Shown piece by piece: positions 1 through 11,900 of a stretch of 64,000 nt of DNA. The number at the start of each line of letters is the position of its first letter. Positions within the stretch are counted from its first letter, which is position 1. The notes beneath the pieces are model-generated. The model did not search any database. It worked only from the letters and a program-made list of their open reading frames with translations, and was not told the origin of the DNA. Source of the stretch: Himantopus leucocephalus (Eukaryota > Chordata > Aves > Charadriiformes > Recurvirostridae). The stretch spans positions 41,117,410 through 41,181,409 of the forward strand of contig RSEF01000005.1 in NCBI GenBank assembly GCA_003993805.1, given 5' to 3'. The position numbers and the translations under genes were made by a program.

Positions 1-126
1 GAAGTCATCATAAGCACCAAGTCCAACTAACTGAGGATAAGAATTGATTTTAAAGCAGCCCCACCACTCAGGCAAGCGGGGAATACCATGGTCCAGGCCA
101 TTCCTGAAAAACCCAGGAGGCTGCTC

Positions 127-511
127 TCCTAACTCTCTCTGAAGACTCACTCCAGAACATGCTGAAATCAAAATCAACCCCATCTCTGCTTAGCGAGCAG
201 GTCCTTGGGGAGGATTCATGGGTTCTGTTGCATGTTTATACGGCATCTAATACAGCATTGTTCTAGTGCACAACTTCAGAACTTCTGATTGCTACCTCTG
301 TACAAACAAACACAAGTANTCCTAACTCTCTCTGAAGACGCACTCCAGAACATGCTGAAATCAAAATCAACCCCATCTCTGCTTAGCGAGCAGGTCCTTG
401 GGGAGGATTCATGGGTTCTGTTGCATGTTTATACGGCATCTAATACAGCATTGTTCTAGTGCACAACTTCAGAACTTCTGATTGCTACCTCTGTACAAAC
501 AAACACAAGTA
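127..511. repeat. 192-bp direct duplication around a single N
   Basis: Bases 127-318 and 320-511 are the same 192-base sequence with one visible substitution (gactcac versus gacgcac), joined by a lone N at 319. The abrupt N at the junction suggests that two overlapping contig ends were placed side by side rather than merged. Confidence 0.9.
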
Positions 512-1640
512 AAGCCAACATACACACAAATAAACTAAAGGAGAAAGCAAATTCACTCATGTGAGGATTGATTTCCTGCCTTGGCACAGCAAGATGAGGC
601 TTAGAGGTCTACAAGCTCCAATTCTTGCGCAACTGCTCCTTGTTAGCAATGCGAATGTGCAGGGAGATTGGGGATTGGTCATTTGTCCTGAATCTTAGTC
701 TTCTCACAACCACTGACCTGGAACTACCAGTGTCCTCTGTCCACTGAGAAAGCCCAGAGCTTCTTCTACCTCTTCCTTATCAACAAATCAGATAAGCAAG
801 CCAGCTGCTGCGGGAGCATGGCGGGCTCACTAGAAAAAGTCAGTGTCCCACCAGCACAACCCATCCTTATCCAGGAGTAGACCAAGGACTGGAAAACCCA
901 AGCTGTTCCTCTCAGACTTGATAGTTAACTAAACTCCAGTGAAGGTAACCCTGAGTTTGCAGTGCCTAAAAACTCATCCTTGTACTTGCAAATATGAGCA
1001 AGACCTACCTAGATCTGGGAACGCCAATATGCTTGTTTTTGCTGCAGCAGCCCAATTGTATGGAGAAAGCCTGATGCAGAAGCACAGAAAGTACTTTAGT
1101 GGTAGCACAGAAATAGGTGATGTTGTAACTGCAAGAAGCAGGCTCCAAGTTCAGACAAGTCTGAGAGCATGGTTTCATGAGACAAATGATCTACCTAATG
1201 AGTGGCTTCCCTCAAAAGGAGAGTCCACCCCTTTCCTCCTCCCCACTGCTAGCCATGCAATTCTGTCCAATCCTTCTGGTCCTGATGTAATCTTTCAATA
1301 AGCCAATTTAGCCCACTGAAGTGGCAGAAAATTATCCTTAATTTTGCTGTGTTATTTTTTCACTGGTTTATTGAACCGAGCCAACTTACCCAGGGGCCAG
1401 ACGAGCACCAACGCCAGTTCAAAGGAAACAGTGGGAGGGCACGGGCAGGTGCAATGGCAGCAAGAGAGCACCGTCGGCTGCAGACACTCACTCTTACAGT
1501 GCTCCACAGCTAGCCCAGAAGTTGGCAGGCTGAAGGGGACACTCAAAAATATTTGGCAAACAACCCATCTAAGAGCAGGAAGACTTTTAGGTCATGCTAG
1601 TTTTCTGCCATATGTTATTATGGTCCACAGACAAAACCCA

Positions 1641-1702
1641 AGCAACTGAATTGTATGGGAAAATGCCCTGAGCAACTGAGTTGTATGGGAAAATGCTCAG
1701 GG
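1641..1702. repeat. Two-copy tandem repeat, unit about 31 bp
   Basis: The unit containing ttgtatgggaaaatgc occurs twice in succession, preceded each time by gcaactga followed by a or g. No N separates the copies, so unlike the neighbouring duplications this looks like a genuine short tandem repeat. Confidence 0.75.
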
Positions 1703-1914
1703 GCTGAAGTGAGGTGTTGCGATGCAGACTGGTGCCAGGGTGCAGGCAGCCCCACACCTGCCTGCACAGCACCGCTACGCATCACCCAGGCAGGGAAGGC
1801 ACAGCGCAGGATGGCTCCAGAAGGCAGTCAGTGGTGGCCGTGTCCCGGGGACCTACCTGCGGCCATCACAAAGGACGAACATCAAACGCTCTTGCTGAAT
1901 CTTGTGGGATAAGG

Positions 1915-2014
1915 NNNNNNNNNNNNNNNNNNNNNNNNNNNNNNNNNNNNNNNNNNNNNNNNNNNNNNNNNNNNNNNNNNNNNNNNNNNNNNNNNNNNNN
2001 NNNNNNNNNNNNNN
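1915..2014. other. Assembly gap of 100 Ns
   Basis: A run of exactly 100 Ns, the conventional length for a scaffold gap of unknown true size. No coding sequence is recognisable on either side. Confidence 0.99.
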
Positions 2015-2494
2015 GACGATGCCACAGTTGTCATCCCAAGCTTCACATGCTGCTCACAGAGTCCCTCCTGCACGAACCTCTGTGAGCTCCAGCAGCTGCA
2101 TCTTTGCTTCCATACCCAATATACAGACACCTGCCTGGCTACCAAAATGACCCACACCACTGCAGGGTGACACAGAAATACGGAACAAATGGCTCAATAA
2201 CAGCTAGAGGTTGCCAGGAGACATCTCCGAGTATCATCACTTTGCTCATACTGGCATTTAATAGCACACCTCATACCTATGTACCCCCCTGTGGATACTA
2301 CCTGAACATACTGCTCTAAACACATCCCCTTGGGAAAGAGATTTAACCCCTACTCCTCCATCCACCCTGCTGCTACCACTGCCCATCAACTGGACAAGGG
2401 CAAACTACTGAGTTTCACAGTCCTCCTTCACCATGGGACCGCCACTAGCCTGTCCCATTCCTGCATGCGCCAGGAGACCATGACACAATTCCCC

Positions 2495-2626
2495 CCCTTG
2501 GAGGGACAGCAAGACCTGACCCCCTTCCGTCAGCTCCCACAGCCCGGGCANGTGCTGGGGCCAAACTGAGTCCCTTGGAGGGACAGCAAGACCTGACCCC
2601 CTTCCATCAGCTCCCACAGCCCAAGC
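2495..2626. repeat. Direct duplication of about 53 bp flanking a single N
   Basis: The segment at about 2495-2547 recurs at about 2572-2624 with few differences, and an N sits at 2551 directly after the first copy. As with the other single-N junctions, an unmerged contig overlap is more likely than a real tandem repeat, although the intervening bases are unique. Confidence 0.75.
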
Positions 2627-2750
2627 AGTAGCCTCCACTGGGAGCCAAGCTGCCTGGTCTCACAAAGCAGAGGCTGTGGCCAGACCAAGCAAGGCTTTAG
2701 CTGCCTGTGGGTTTGGGGAAGCATCCTGCCAGTAACCGGGTTTGACTTAC

Positions 2751-2994
2751 ACAGCTGGGACATGCCGTGGAACAGGTGCCTGAGCCCCTCGCAGGGAGGC
2801 ATCCCGCCCTGCCGTGCTGGTCCTCCTCCGGAGGGAGCTTGCAGGGGGCCGGAAGGCAGCGGCAGCACTGGGCGGGTGGTACTCCTGCTCAGGAACGACT
2901 TCTTCACACCAGGAGCCCTGGAAGCCTGAGCGACAGGTACAGACCTGGGGACGGCTGCAGGAGCCCTTGTTCTGGCACGGTGGGTCACAGACGG
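2751..2994 (-). CDS. LTBP2: LTBP2 coding exon 3: first EGF-like domain plus linker
   Basis: The 244-nt exon runs from an acceptor TTCCCAG to a donor GT|GTAAGT at 2750. It begins [19 protein letters not shown] and holds six cysteines with EGF spacing, then [12 protein letters not shown] and an Arg/Pro/Ser-rich linker ending VPRHVPAV. There is no calcium-binding consensus (no D-x-D/N-E), as expected for the non-calcium-binding first EGF of LTBPs. Just upstream in the intron, the acceptor region is repeated around a single N at 3034 (see findings), but the exon itself reads cleanly. Confidence 0.93.
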
Positions 2995-5900
2995 CTGGGA
3001 AGACACAGAAAGGTGGTTAGTGGACATGGGGCTNGGCTGGGGAGACACAGAAAGGTGGTTAGTGGACATGGGGCTCCCGGCAGTGTGCTCAGCCCCACAT
3101 AGTGGCACCCGGCTGGGACAGCACAACTAGGGTGGCCCCATCTCTTCTCTGCAGGCAGGTGGCCTTCAAAGTCTCAGTGTTACTGCTGCCATGGGTCCCT
3201 AACACAAGGTCATGGCCAGCAGAGGCTTGTTTCTGCTCCCACTTCTCCTCACTGGTCTCTGCAAAGCTCTTCTCTAGCAATACTCACTTCAGAAAGCTCA
3301 AAAATGAGCAGCATGGTCTGCAGAGAGCGTACAGCCTCCAGCACTGCCCATAGTTGTCTGAACAGGAGTAGGACCTCAATCCCAGAGCAAGGGAAGCCAA
3401 TGACTGCCAGATGAGAAGACAGATGACCATGCACTATGACAGCCTCTTGGGAGCAGTTTGCATGTTACCTTCCTGAGTTAGTCCTTTTTGGGGTCTGATT
3501 TGCCCGGTCCCCCCAGCTGTCCCCTCCAGACCTCTCCAGCTCTCCCTCTGCAGCTGATTTTGGAGTCACTGTGCTCAAATTCCTCCACAGCTACGGGGAC
3601 TTACAGTTCATTAACTTCATGCCCAAATCACCCTCTGAGCTTGTGTGTGTTCCTAATTACAGCACATCAGCTTCAGTTTGCGCCCTGGGAGGAAAGTGCT
3701 ATTAATTATACACTGGACCCTAACACTTCCCAAGTCAACAGATGCCAAATTGGGTTTATAGCCCAGCCAGCGAGAGCCAGGAAACCACAGCTTGCTCAGG
3801 TAGGACTGGGCTCGTTGTTCTGAGCAAGAGTAATTGAAAAGGCACTGGAAAACAGTGTCGTCCCTCAAAGAAGGAAAGGGCTGGCTGGCCAAAAGGTAAT
3901 GAAACCTTGTCTGACAACACGAGGTGGACATTAACGTCCAGCTGCATGGGAACCCTGTGGATGGGTTGAAACACGCAGCCACCACTTCTGCTGAGGGCCC
4001 CTTCCCCAGGACTGCCCCAGGGAGGCTGCAGGAGCATCTGACATCCCACCACCTTCACATGCAGCTTCTGGGCTTTCATAAGCACATCCCTCCCTCTCTT
4101 CATGTCCGTGAGCTTCAAGCACACCTGCGAGAAACGTTGCTTCTGGGCAACAAACATACAGAGAGCTCTAGCCTTGTGTGCCACCCACACGTCATCCCAC
4201 TGTTGCCAAGTGAGCAAAGTTCTTGTGCAGGCTCTGAGGTTCTTTCACAGCAGTATAGCCCCCATAACCCTTCCCTCACCCCAAAACTGGACTGCCATCA
4301 GCTTTTCCTAACTAGAGCAGGGATATGTTGGCTGGAATGCTTCATTTGACCTTTATTACCATGTTAACACTCAAAAAGAGAGGGAGATCTCAAGGAAAGG
4401 GAGAACCCAAGTCACGTAGGGCTGTATAGGTTAAAGCCAGAGGTTTTGATTAAATCCCCCAGTAAAATAAATCAGCCACCACTGCAGACTCTGGAACAGA
4501 GACAGGGTCCTAGTCAGGCAGGAATTAACCGTCTCTGGGAAGTCTGGCACTCTAAAAGTTGATGTAATTTATAATATAAAACTCAGCTGTGATTTAAATA
4601 GGCTGCCAGTCCCTACCGTTATCTCCCAATAAATGCCTGTTTTAACAAACACCACCAGACCAGGAAGCCTGCCATTGAAAACAACCGCTTCACGTGCTGA
4701 AATACTGCAGAGCTGCGACGCCGGGACGTGGGATCACAGTGGTTCTCACAACCTCTCCCACTAACAATGTTCATAGTCAAGTTAGACTGTACCCTTCAGC
4801 AGAAAAGCAGTGATAAGCGACCAGGCACTCTAAAAAGCCCCTAAGGCAGCTGATATAGAGAAGAGGAAGAAGGGAATGGGATTAGTCTTCTGGTCCCTTC
4901 ACACAGGATGGGTGGGGAGCTGCCCTAGCTGAAATATTCCAGCTCTAGGATTAATCCCTTTCCTGGTTGCCTTTGCAGACTCAGGAAGAACTTGAAAGAG
5001 CTTTAAAAAGTCACTGGTTTTTCACTTAGTCCAGCTACGCGATGTAGGGAGAGCAGATCGTTCAGCAGAGGTCCCGCCAATGCCAAGTGTGTGAAATCGC
5101 AAGTCAGGCCCCCAAAACCGTAACACTGACAGAGGAAACAAGATGGTTAAATATATATATATATTTGGAATCTTTATCTTTTGGCTTTCTGGCTTCTGAG
5201 CCCGGGGGTTACTCTGAGATGTCTCTCCCCAGCTGTGGGGGCTATAAACAGTTTCTGTTAAGATGACAGCCACTCATTTCTTGAGTCTGTAGTCTCATGT
5301 AATGACCTGCTCCACGAGCTGGGGCTTTAGGGAAAGCAAAAAGAGTCATCTTAAAACTCTTAATAAAAGGATGAGATGTGGAGCACTGCTGCAGTATCAT
5401 TAGTAGGACTGCTAATTTGTTCAAGAGCATCTAGCAGTGCCTTCACAGATTAAGTCTGGTGCTGTCTGGTCTTCAGTGCATGAGGTAAATCCTCGCTGCA
5501 AGGTCACACTGCAGGGACGACTGCAGCATGACTCTGACCACCCACCTAGGCCAGGCAGGAAAGATCGCCAGAAGGGAAGGTCATCAAGTCCAACCTCCCA
5601 TTGCTTAGCAGGAACACCCAGCCCAGGGCTGAGCCCTGACATTGCAAGGTGACCTTCAATTACTGTATCACTGCTGCTCTGCACGTGCTCCAGGTCTAGG
5701 AGAGTGCTGTAGATCTTCACTATAAGCACCTCCTGCTCAGTCCCATTTAAATGTGGGGAAACCTGTCCATCCAGCTAGGCATTCACAGGAAAACTGGGAA
5801 GATACTGAAGGACTTGTACCACTGGGGTGATTTAGTCCACTTTCTCATGGAAAAGTTTGCTTATTGATGCAGAGCAATATGTAACCTCAGTTCTAACTTA

Positions 5901-8900
5901 ATGTTCTGACTGCGTTAGCAAAGCCAGAAGGGATGAACAATTCAACACGAGTGAGAGTTCTGTGCAGGCTGACAGGCAGGGAGATCAACAGCAATGTGGG
6001 AATAACAGAGAGGGAAAACAGAACTTCAATGAAAAACTGGGCTCAAAAAACCCTACAGTCTCTGTACCAGTACACACTGTACACTGTACTCTCACTGAAG
6101 AGAGACAAAAGGAGAGAGCGTGTGAATGTCATCTCCATTTTGCAGATGCGGAAAAGCCCCAGGTGCTAATGTGACTGTCTGAAGACACACTGTGAGACCA
6201 CAGCAGAGCCAGCAACTCATCCTGGAATCCCTGCGCCTTCATCCAGTATCTTAACTGCAAGACCATCTGTACGAGATTAGAAAGTGCATGAATTTATTTA
6301 GTCCATCCCAACACGCTGATTAAAAATATTTCTTTTAAGCTTTAAAATATCCGCGTCAAAAAAAAAGCTCACCCTGCATTACCAGCTCAGCCCAGGCTGC
6401 TATCTTGGGAAGCAGCAGAGAACCATAGTAAATAATGCTGATGAAAGGGGAGGCTGAGAAACTAACATTAGGAAGCTGAACAAGAGAATTCCCCTGCTCT
6501 GAAGCAGAGGGGAAGGATGATGAGCTAATAGGCAGCAGCTAAATTATTGGCAAGGGCACACTGCAGCCCTTGCAGCCCCTGAAACGTGGGCAGTGCAAGG
6601 GGGCTTCTGGTCAGCTTGTGTGTATGGGTTTCTTCTCCACTGAAGCCAGGACGTAAAGCCCTGAGTCCTACCCCAGGATGAAGTTAGACAGGCGGGAGAT
6701 TGGATGAACTCCTTGGGCCCAAGTTCAGATGTAGCTCATTATCCCTAATGTCCCCTCCTGTGGGAAGACCTTTGGAGCCCCACACGATGCCCTGTATGCA
6801 GTTCGGTGCGGTGACCTGGCAGTGTGTGAGTAGAAACCAAGCCCATTGCAACCAGGTGAGATCTTCTTCCTAAGCTCCCTTAGCTCACTTCCACTTAAAC
6901 ACTGGTGTCACAAAGAGAGAGATTTCTCTTTTTCATCTTCCCAGTCATTGACTCTCTAAAAACTCCCTGAGTCCTCACTGCAATTTGGTCCTCGAAGCTG
7001 GAACAAACCAAAAGGCTATAGAAACCTGCCCATGTCTTGAGTTCATTCATATGCAGAGATGTTGCAAGAGGAAAGTCCCTGGAAAAGCACAGGTGGAAGA
7101 AATCACCCTGCTCAGTAGGTGGTAGGGAGTAGATGAAGGCAACAATTTGGCCTGTCCTCTCTCCTGCACCCAGGCTCAGACCCATCAAAACCAAGGTCCT
7201 GCCCAAGACACGAATGCCACCTTCTTCCCTGCTTCATTGCACTAAGAGGTTCCCTCTGGCTGCATCTCTGCCCCGCTAACCTCCCTGCAATGTCCCGTAT
7301 CAAAGACCACGGGCTCAGTCATTAAACAGTATTACAGGGCAGAAACTGACTGGGGCGGGCCGTCCAGTTTGCCTTGGCAGCCTTAAAAACAGGTGAACGC
7401 CCCCAGCAGCTTGAACTCCAGCAGAAAAGCCCGGCGAGGGAGGTAGCTGGGAACACAATTATGTTTACACATCACTGGTCTCCACCTAAGACCTGCCTGA
7501 GATTTACTATCCCCAGTCGGGGGGCCCAATCGTGTCGACGGTGTCCTTTTAACGAATCCTTGGGAACAAGGGCCCGGCACCTGAGCAACCGCTAGACAGC
7601 CTGCGTGGCTGCGAGCCCAGATCTACTGCTCCTACGAAAATCCCTAATGAGAGAAAGATGCTGCCATCGCTGGCCCCGCGCTCTGTTTACAGACGCTGTC
7701 TGGCAGCACAGCACGCTCTCTACCGTTTGGCTTCTGTCGGCGGGGGGGAGAGGGAGCAGGGAGGTGAGTCAGCCCTTGGCCCCTTGCTCCCGAACAGCGA
7801 TCGCTAATGCAATTATCCCAGCGCGGCCGAAGCGCCGTGAGAGCCCGCGGCAAACAAAGCTGAGCCTCTTTCCCCGCTGAACATCTGGGCAGCTGCTGCC
7901 ACTCGAGTGAAGGCAGATGCTCTCAGCTATTCTGGGCAGGGCGTTCCCATGCAGAAAGCCGGCTCGGTGCCTGTGTGCTCCCTGCCCTCCGAGCTGCCCC
8001 TGCCCATGGGTGGGCTGGGTGGTGTAACCCTGTCATTTAGGGACAGGGGTCGCGGCAGGGGCTGGGCTGTGATTGCGGAGCTACTGGGGATGGAGACGAC
8101 AGTGCAGCTGCCTCTGGCGCGTGTCACGCTGGTGCCTGCCCAAACCCCTTCCTTTCCAGTGCTGTGTCGGGGAGCCCAAAATGATCTCAGCCCCCAGGGC
8201 TGTGGCAGGGCCCTTCGGAGGAGGGGAGCCCTTATTAACCCCACTGTGGGCAGGCAGGAGGGCCCTGGCCGGGCAGCTTCCGCACTGCAAGAGAGCCCTG
8301 CAGCCTCCCGCCATTTTAACATGTCCCACGTGCCGCACCGCGCTCCCGCACCACCCGTCCCAGCCCTTGTGCCAACTCCATTAATTGCTTTCCTTAATAG
8401 CGCTCAGGTAATTTGCAGCCCTGATTTCCCCCTCAGCATCAGCAACGCTTGCCCAGGTGAGCACAGCCCCACTCTGCCAGTTCCCACCTGCTGGGACTTT
8501 CGCAGACCTGCCTTTTGCTCCAAGCAGGACGATGAGAGCCCAGGGCTCGAAACTCGCCCAGAAATGTGCCGTTGCAATGGCCTGCCCCAACAAGACCCTG
8601 CTCGGGATGGACACTAATAATGATAATGAAGTAAAGCCATAATTATTCAGCGTGCTCGGACTTCGCCAGCAGGCGGGGAGAGCTGACCCACAGCCCGGCA
8701 GCCCCATGGGGAGGCTGCGGCGCTGCCTCTGGGGACCCCATGGTCCATCTCCTGCCCCGGCACAGCACAGGGGATGTGTGCAGGGTCACAGCATTACTCA
8801 AGCGCTTTTTAGGGGTGCATCACGAGACCTGCGCCGGCTGAGACACTGTCATACTCACGTTTGATGCAGCGGTTTGTGCCGGGAGCTGTGGTCCATCCTG

Positions 8901-11900
8901 GGCAACACTGTCTGCCGCAGACATTTGGCCTAAGCAGAGAGACAAAGCAGCGCGGTTAGGAGAAGGGAAGCTGAGGTCTCTCTGCAGCCAGCACCTCTGA
9001 GTCACCCGTAAAATTATTTCCTGCAGCATCTGATATTTCCTTCCAGATGGACCAGCAGCTGAGATCAAAACCAATGGGACAAGGGCTGAGTTGTTTAAGT
9101 GCTTGGAAAAGAAACCCCCAAGGACTATGCGAATGCTGCAGTGCGAGCGACCCCTCAGGGAGTATCTCCCTTTTGAACTGGCATTATGCTGGGTTCCTGG
9201 CACAGCACTCAGAGGAACCATTTTCCTCCTGAGAGCAATTGGAGGCCGGCAGCCTGCAGTCATTAAAGATCTCATAGCACTTCATGGTATTGGGGTGTAA
9301 ATTGGGCCCAATTCCAACTTTGGTCATAGCGTCACGCCTCCGCAAGTGTCCCGAGCTGCTTCGGACGAAGACAACGCTTCATTCTCCGCCTGACTGCTGA
9401 CGCCCGTGGCTGTTCGCTGCTCAGCCCCACCCCGGGAGGGACAGCACGCCAGCAGCCACATCGGCCGCCCCCCCGGGGCTTGCTCTCCCTTTGCGAGCAC
9501 CCCAGTCCCGCACTTGTTATCTGCCTCTGGCACAGCAACCCCGGTGGCTGGGGACTCCCCGGTGCCATGAAATTTGTGCCTGCTTGACACGCACAGTGCT
9601 AGACCAACTCCCGGATGCTCACACCATTTCCATGGCGGTTAATTCCAGCACTTTGCTGCAACAACTTTTTGACTGCCTTTGCATAAACAATGTCCTCCCC
9701 ACATCTCCCGTATTATGTGTTTTCAGGTAGGGATCACTGCCAACAGACAGCTCTTGGAGACAGTGCTGTGCCTCCAAGAGGTGCTCCGCAATGCCCAAGC
9801 GGGCAGCTAATCCTGCTTCCTCTGGTCACATCTCCTATTTACACATCTGTAATGAGAAGGAATAACAAGTTGCGAGTTGCTCTCCAAGCATATTTACTCA
9901 TCATGGAGGGAAGGTTTTGGGAATGTGTAACTGTTGCATGTCTAGGTAAATGGGAGAGTACAGTCATCAAAAGATAAAAAGTTAGCAATAGGCAGCTTGA
10001 AAGCTCTGGAAAGCCTCTGGAAATGAAGTGGGGAGCATGGTTTATTTCTAACGCTGGACAAGGCAGTCGGAGCTGCTGACAGAATTTACAGGAACCACGG
10101 AAACATGCACATTTGTCTTCTGGATTGACTTTCACAGGAATACAGCAGGGCCAGAAGATGATCCTGCTCTGAACCGGCATCCTCGTGACTCCTGCATCCA
10201 CATGGCATCAGATGAGACTCCAGAAGTGCCAGAGCTCAAGCTGTGGGGCTCACGTTTTAGGAAAGCCAAAGACTGTGGGTAGCAGGCGTGCCAAGGATTG
10301 TTCTGGTGTTCATGAATGAAGCTGCCTGTAGAGATACAATCACTCCACGTGGGAAGGGGAAGTGGTCTGAGAAGCCACATCATTTGTAAAGTGTTATCCA
10401 GCCCTTCAGGATCAACATTTTATTAACCTGGGTAGGTTTTTACAGGGAGAAAGCACTTGAATTCCCCTGGTGTGACTTCCTGCAAACAGCACAAGGCAAA
10501 GTAATTCTTGCATCCACTCACATCTGCTCTGGCTGGGCTAGAGCACTGATTTCCAGCTTTTTGTCTGTCAACCCAAAGAGATCTGTGGGTCTCTTTAAGA
10601 CATCCCTAGAAAGGATCCAAGGAAAGCAAACTTTCATTTACTTACTGCATAAGAGCTCATGAAAGGCCTTAAACTTTTTTAAGATGTCCAGATCACTAAA
10701 GAGAGAAAACCACCGAGGCTGAACAGGTCTTTAGGTAATTAAGGTCTGCTGAGGGACTCTGCTCCAAGCAGCTGCATAAGCACCTTTGCTTAGACTGTCA
10801 CAGCTCCCATTCTTCCCTCGGCGCGGCTGAAACATACCTTGCAAGTCATACTCAGCCAGTCCGTTCAAAGAGCAAAGCCCTTGTCCTTTCCCACCTCAAC
10901 TTACTGACATAGTCAGAGGTTGTTTCTTGTAGGCAAAATAACTACCTTATCCAGAGAAGCTGTTTTGGCCTTGAATCACACTATTAGTTCTTCGTGGCAT
11001 TGAAGTTCAAGTTTTACCTACACGTCTCACACGCATGCTGGAGGGAGCATGCTGCTAGCTGCTCTCAATGCCAACAGCGAGCCAGAGGTCGTAGGAAGAA
11101 AGGTATGAGACTGAAACAGACAGCGACCCAAGCCTGAGCAAAGACCACTCTTGATGGCATGAAACCCCTGTTGGGTTCAGCACAAACCTCTCATTAACTG
11201 AGGCACTCTATGTCACTGCCAGCTCCAGATACACATTGCCAACCCCAGGTGAAGGGAGACGCTAGCACCAGGGCAATGGTCCTCGAGGGAGGACAGCCCA
11301 GCATTCACAGAGGGGAGCAACCCAGCAGGGATGCCCTCGGAGGCAGGGGCAGAGGGAGTACCTGGACAGGAATGTCCGTTCCGTCCGTTCCTGGATGAGA
11401 GGATGGGCAGAGATGGGGGCAGGGAGGACCTCCAGGACTGGAAGTAATCAGTTGGGAGGAGAAACATGTAGGTAGTACTGGAGGGCAGAGAAGGACCACG
11501 ACTATTTCCCGATGAAAGCCCAGTGAGCAGGACCTCACACAGCATGGGGTGTCAGGTGAGCAAGGGCATCAGCAGTGGGAAAACAGCTATGGGGGCTTTG
11601 CCGCATGGGACCCAGTCCTGAGCACGTCTGGTTCTACTTAAAGCCTTCAGTTGACATTTGCATGGCTTGAATGCCATGCGGTTTTCACTGCCTTACAAAG
11701 AATTCAGAGTGAATCCCAGGAGGTTTAAGGAGCACGGCATGTTTACAGCGTGGAGGGACGGTGCTCACGAAAGCGGTGGTCCCCAGCTGCATTTGTCCTG
11801 CTGCACATGCCATTGCCAACACTTTGGGCAAAGATGTGGCTCGGGCATGAGCCACCTGTGGGGCACGTCCAGTCCTGGGCCTCGCCATCCAGCGCTGCTT

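Larger units (their letters stand above)
1..2750 (-). other. Left flank, inferred LTBP2 intron 3 (contains gap and duplications)
   Basis: No exon could be firmly identified here. Because LTBP2 must continue to the left, this stretch is inferred to be intron. It contains a 100-N gap, a direct duplication of 192 bases around a single N, a second duplication around the N at 2551, and a tandem pair of units of about 31 bases at 1641-1700. The ORFs on both strands have no recognisable similarity. Confidence 0.55.
2995..8858 (-). other. LTBP2 intron 2
   Basis: The intron is about 5.9 kb and contains no recognisable exon. It carries a short TA microsatellite near 5149-5165, a possible degenerate CR1-like stretch near 5560-5650, a MIR-type SINE near 6115-6280, and a distinctive GC-rich to AT-rich block at 7330-8660 that may be conserved noncoding DNA. 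Confidence 0.8.

Noticed and set aside
1404..1491. Possible LTBP2 exon 4 on the minus strand (CTGCAG acceptor, TGG|GTAAGT donor, ending SSGPW)
   Set aside because: The phase fits and the end vaguely recalls mammalian SSPW, but the translation has odd Cys/Trp content, the pyrimidine tract is weak, and the conserved block that should follow is absent. It is not enough to call.
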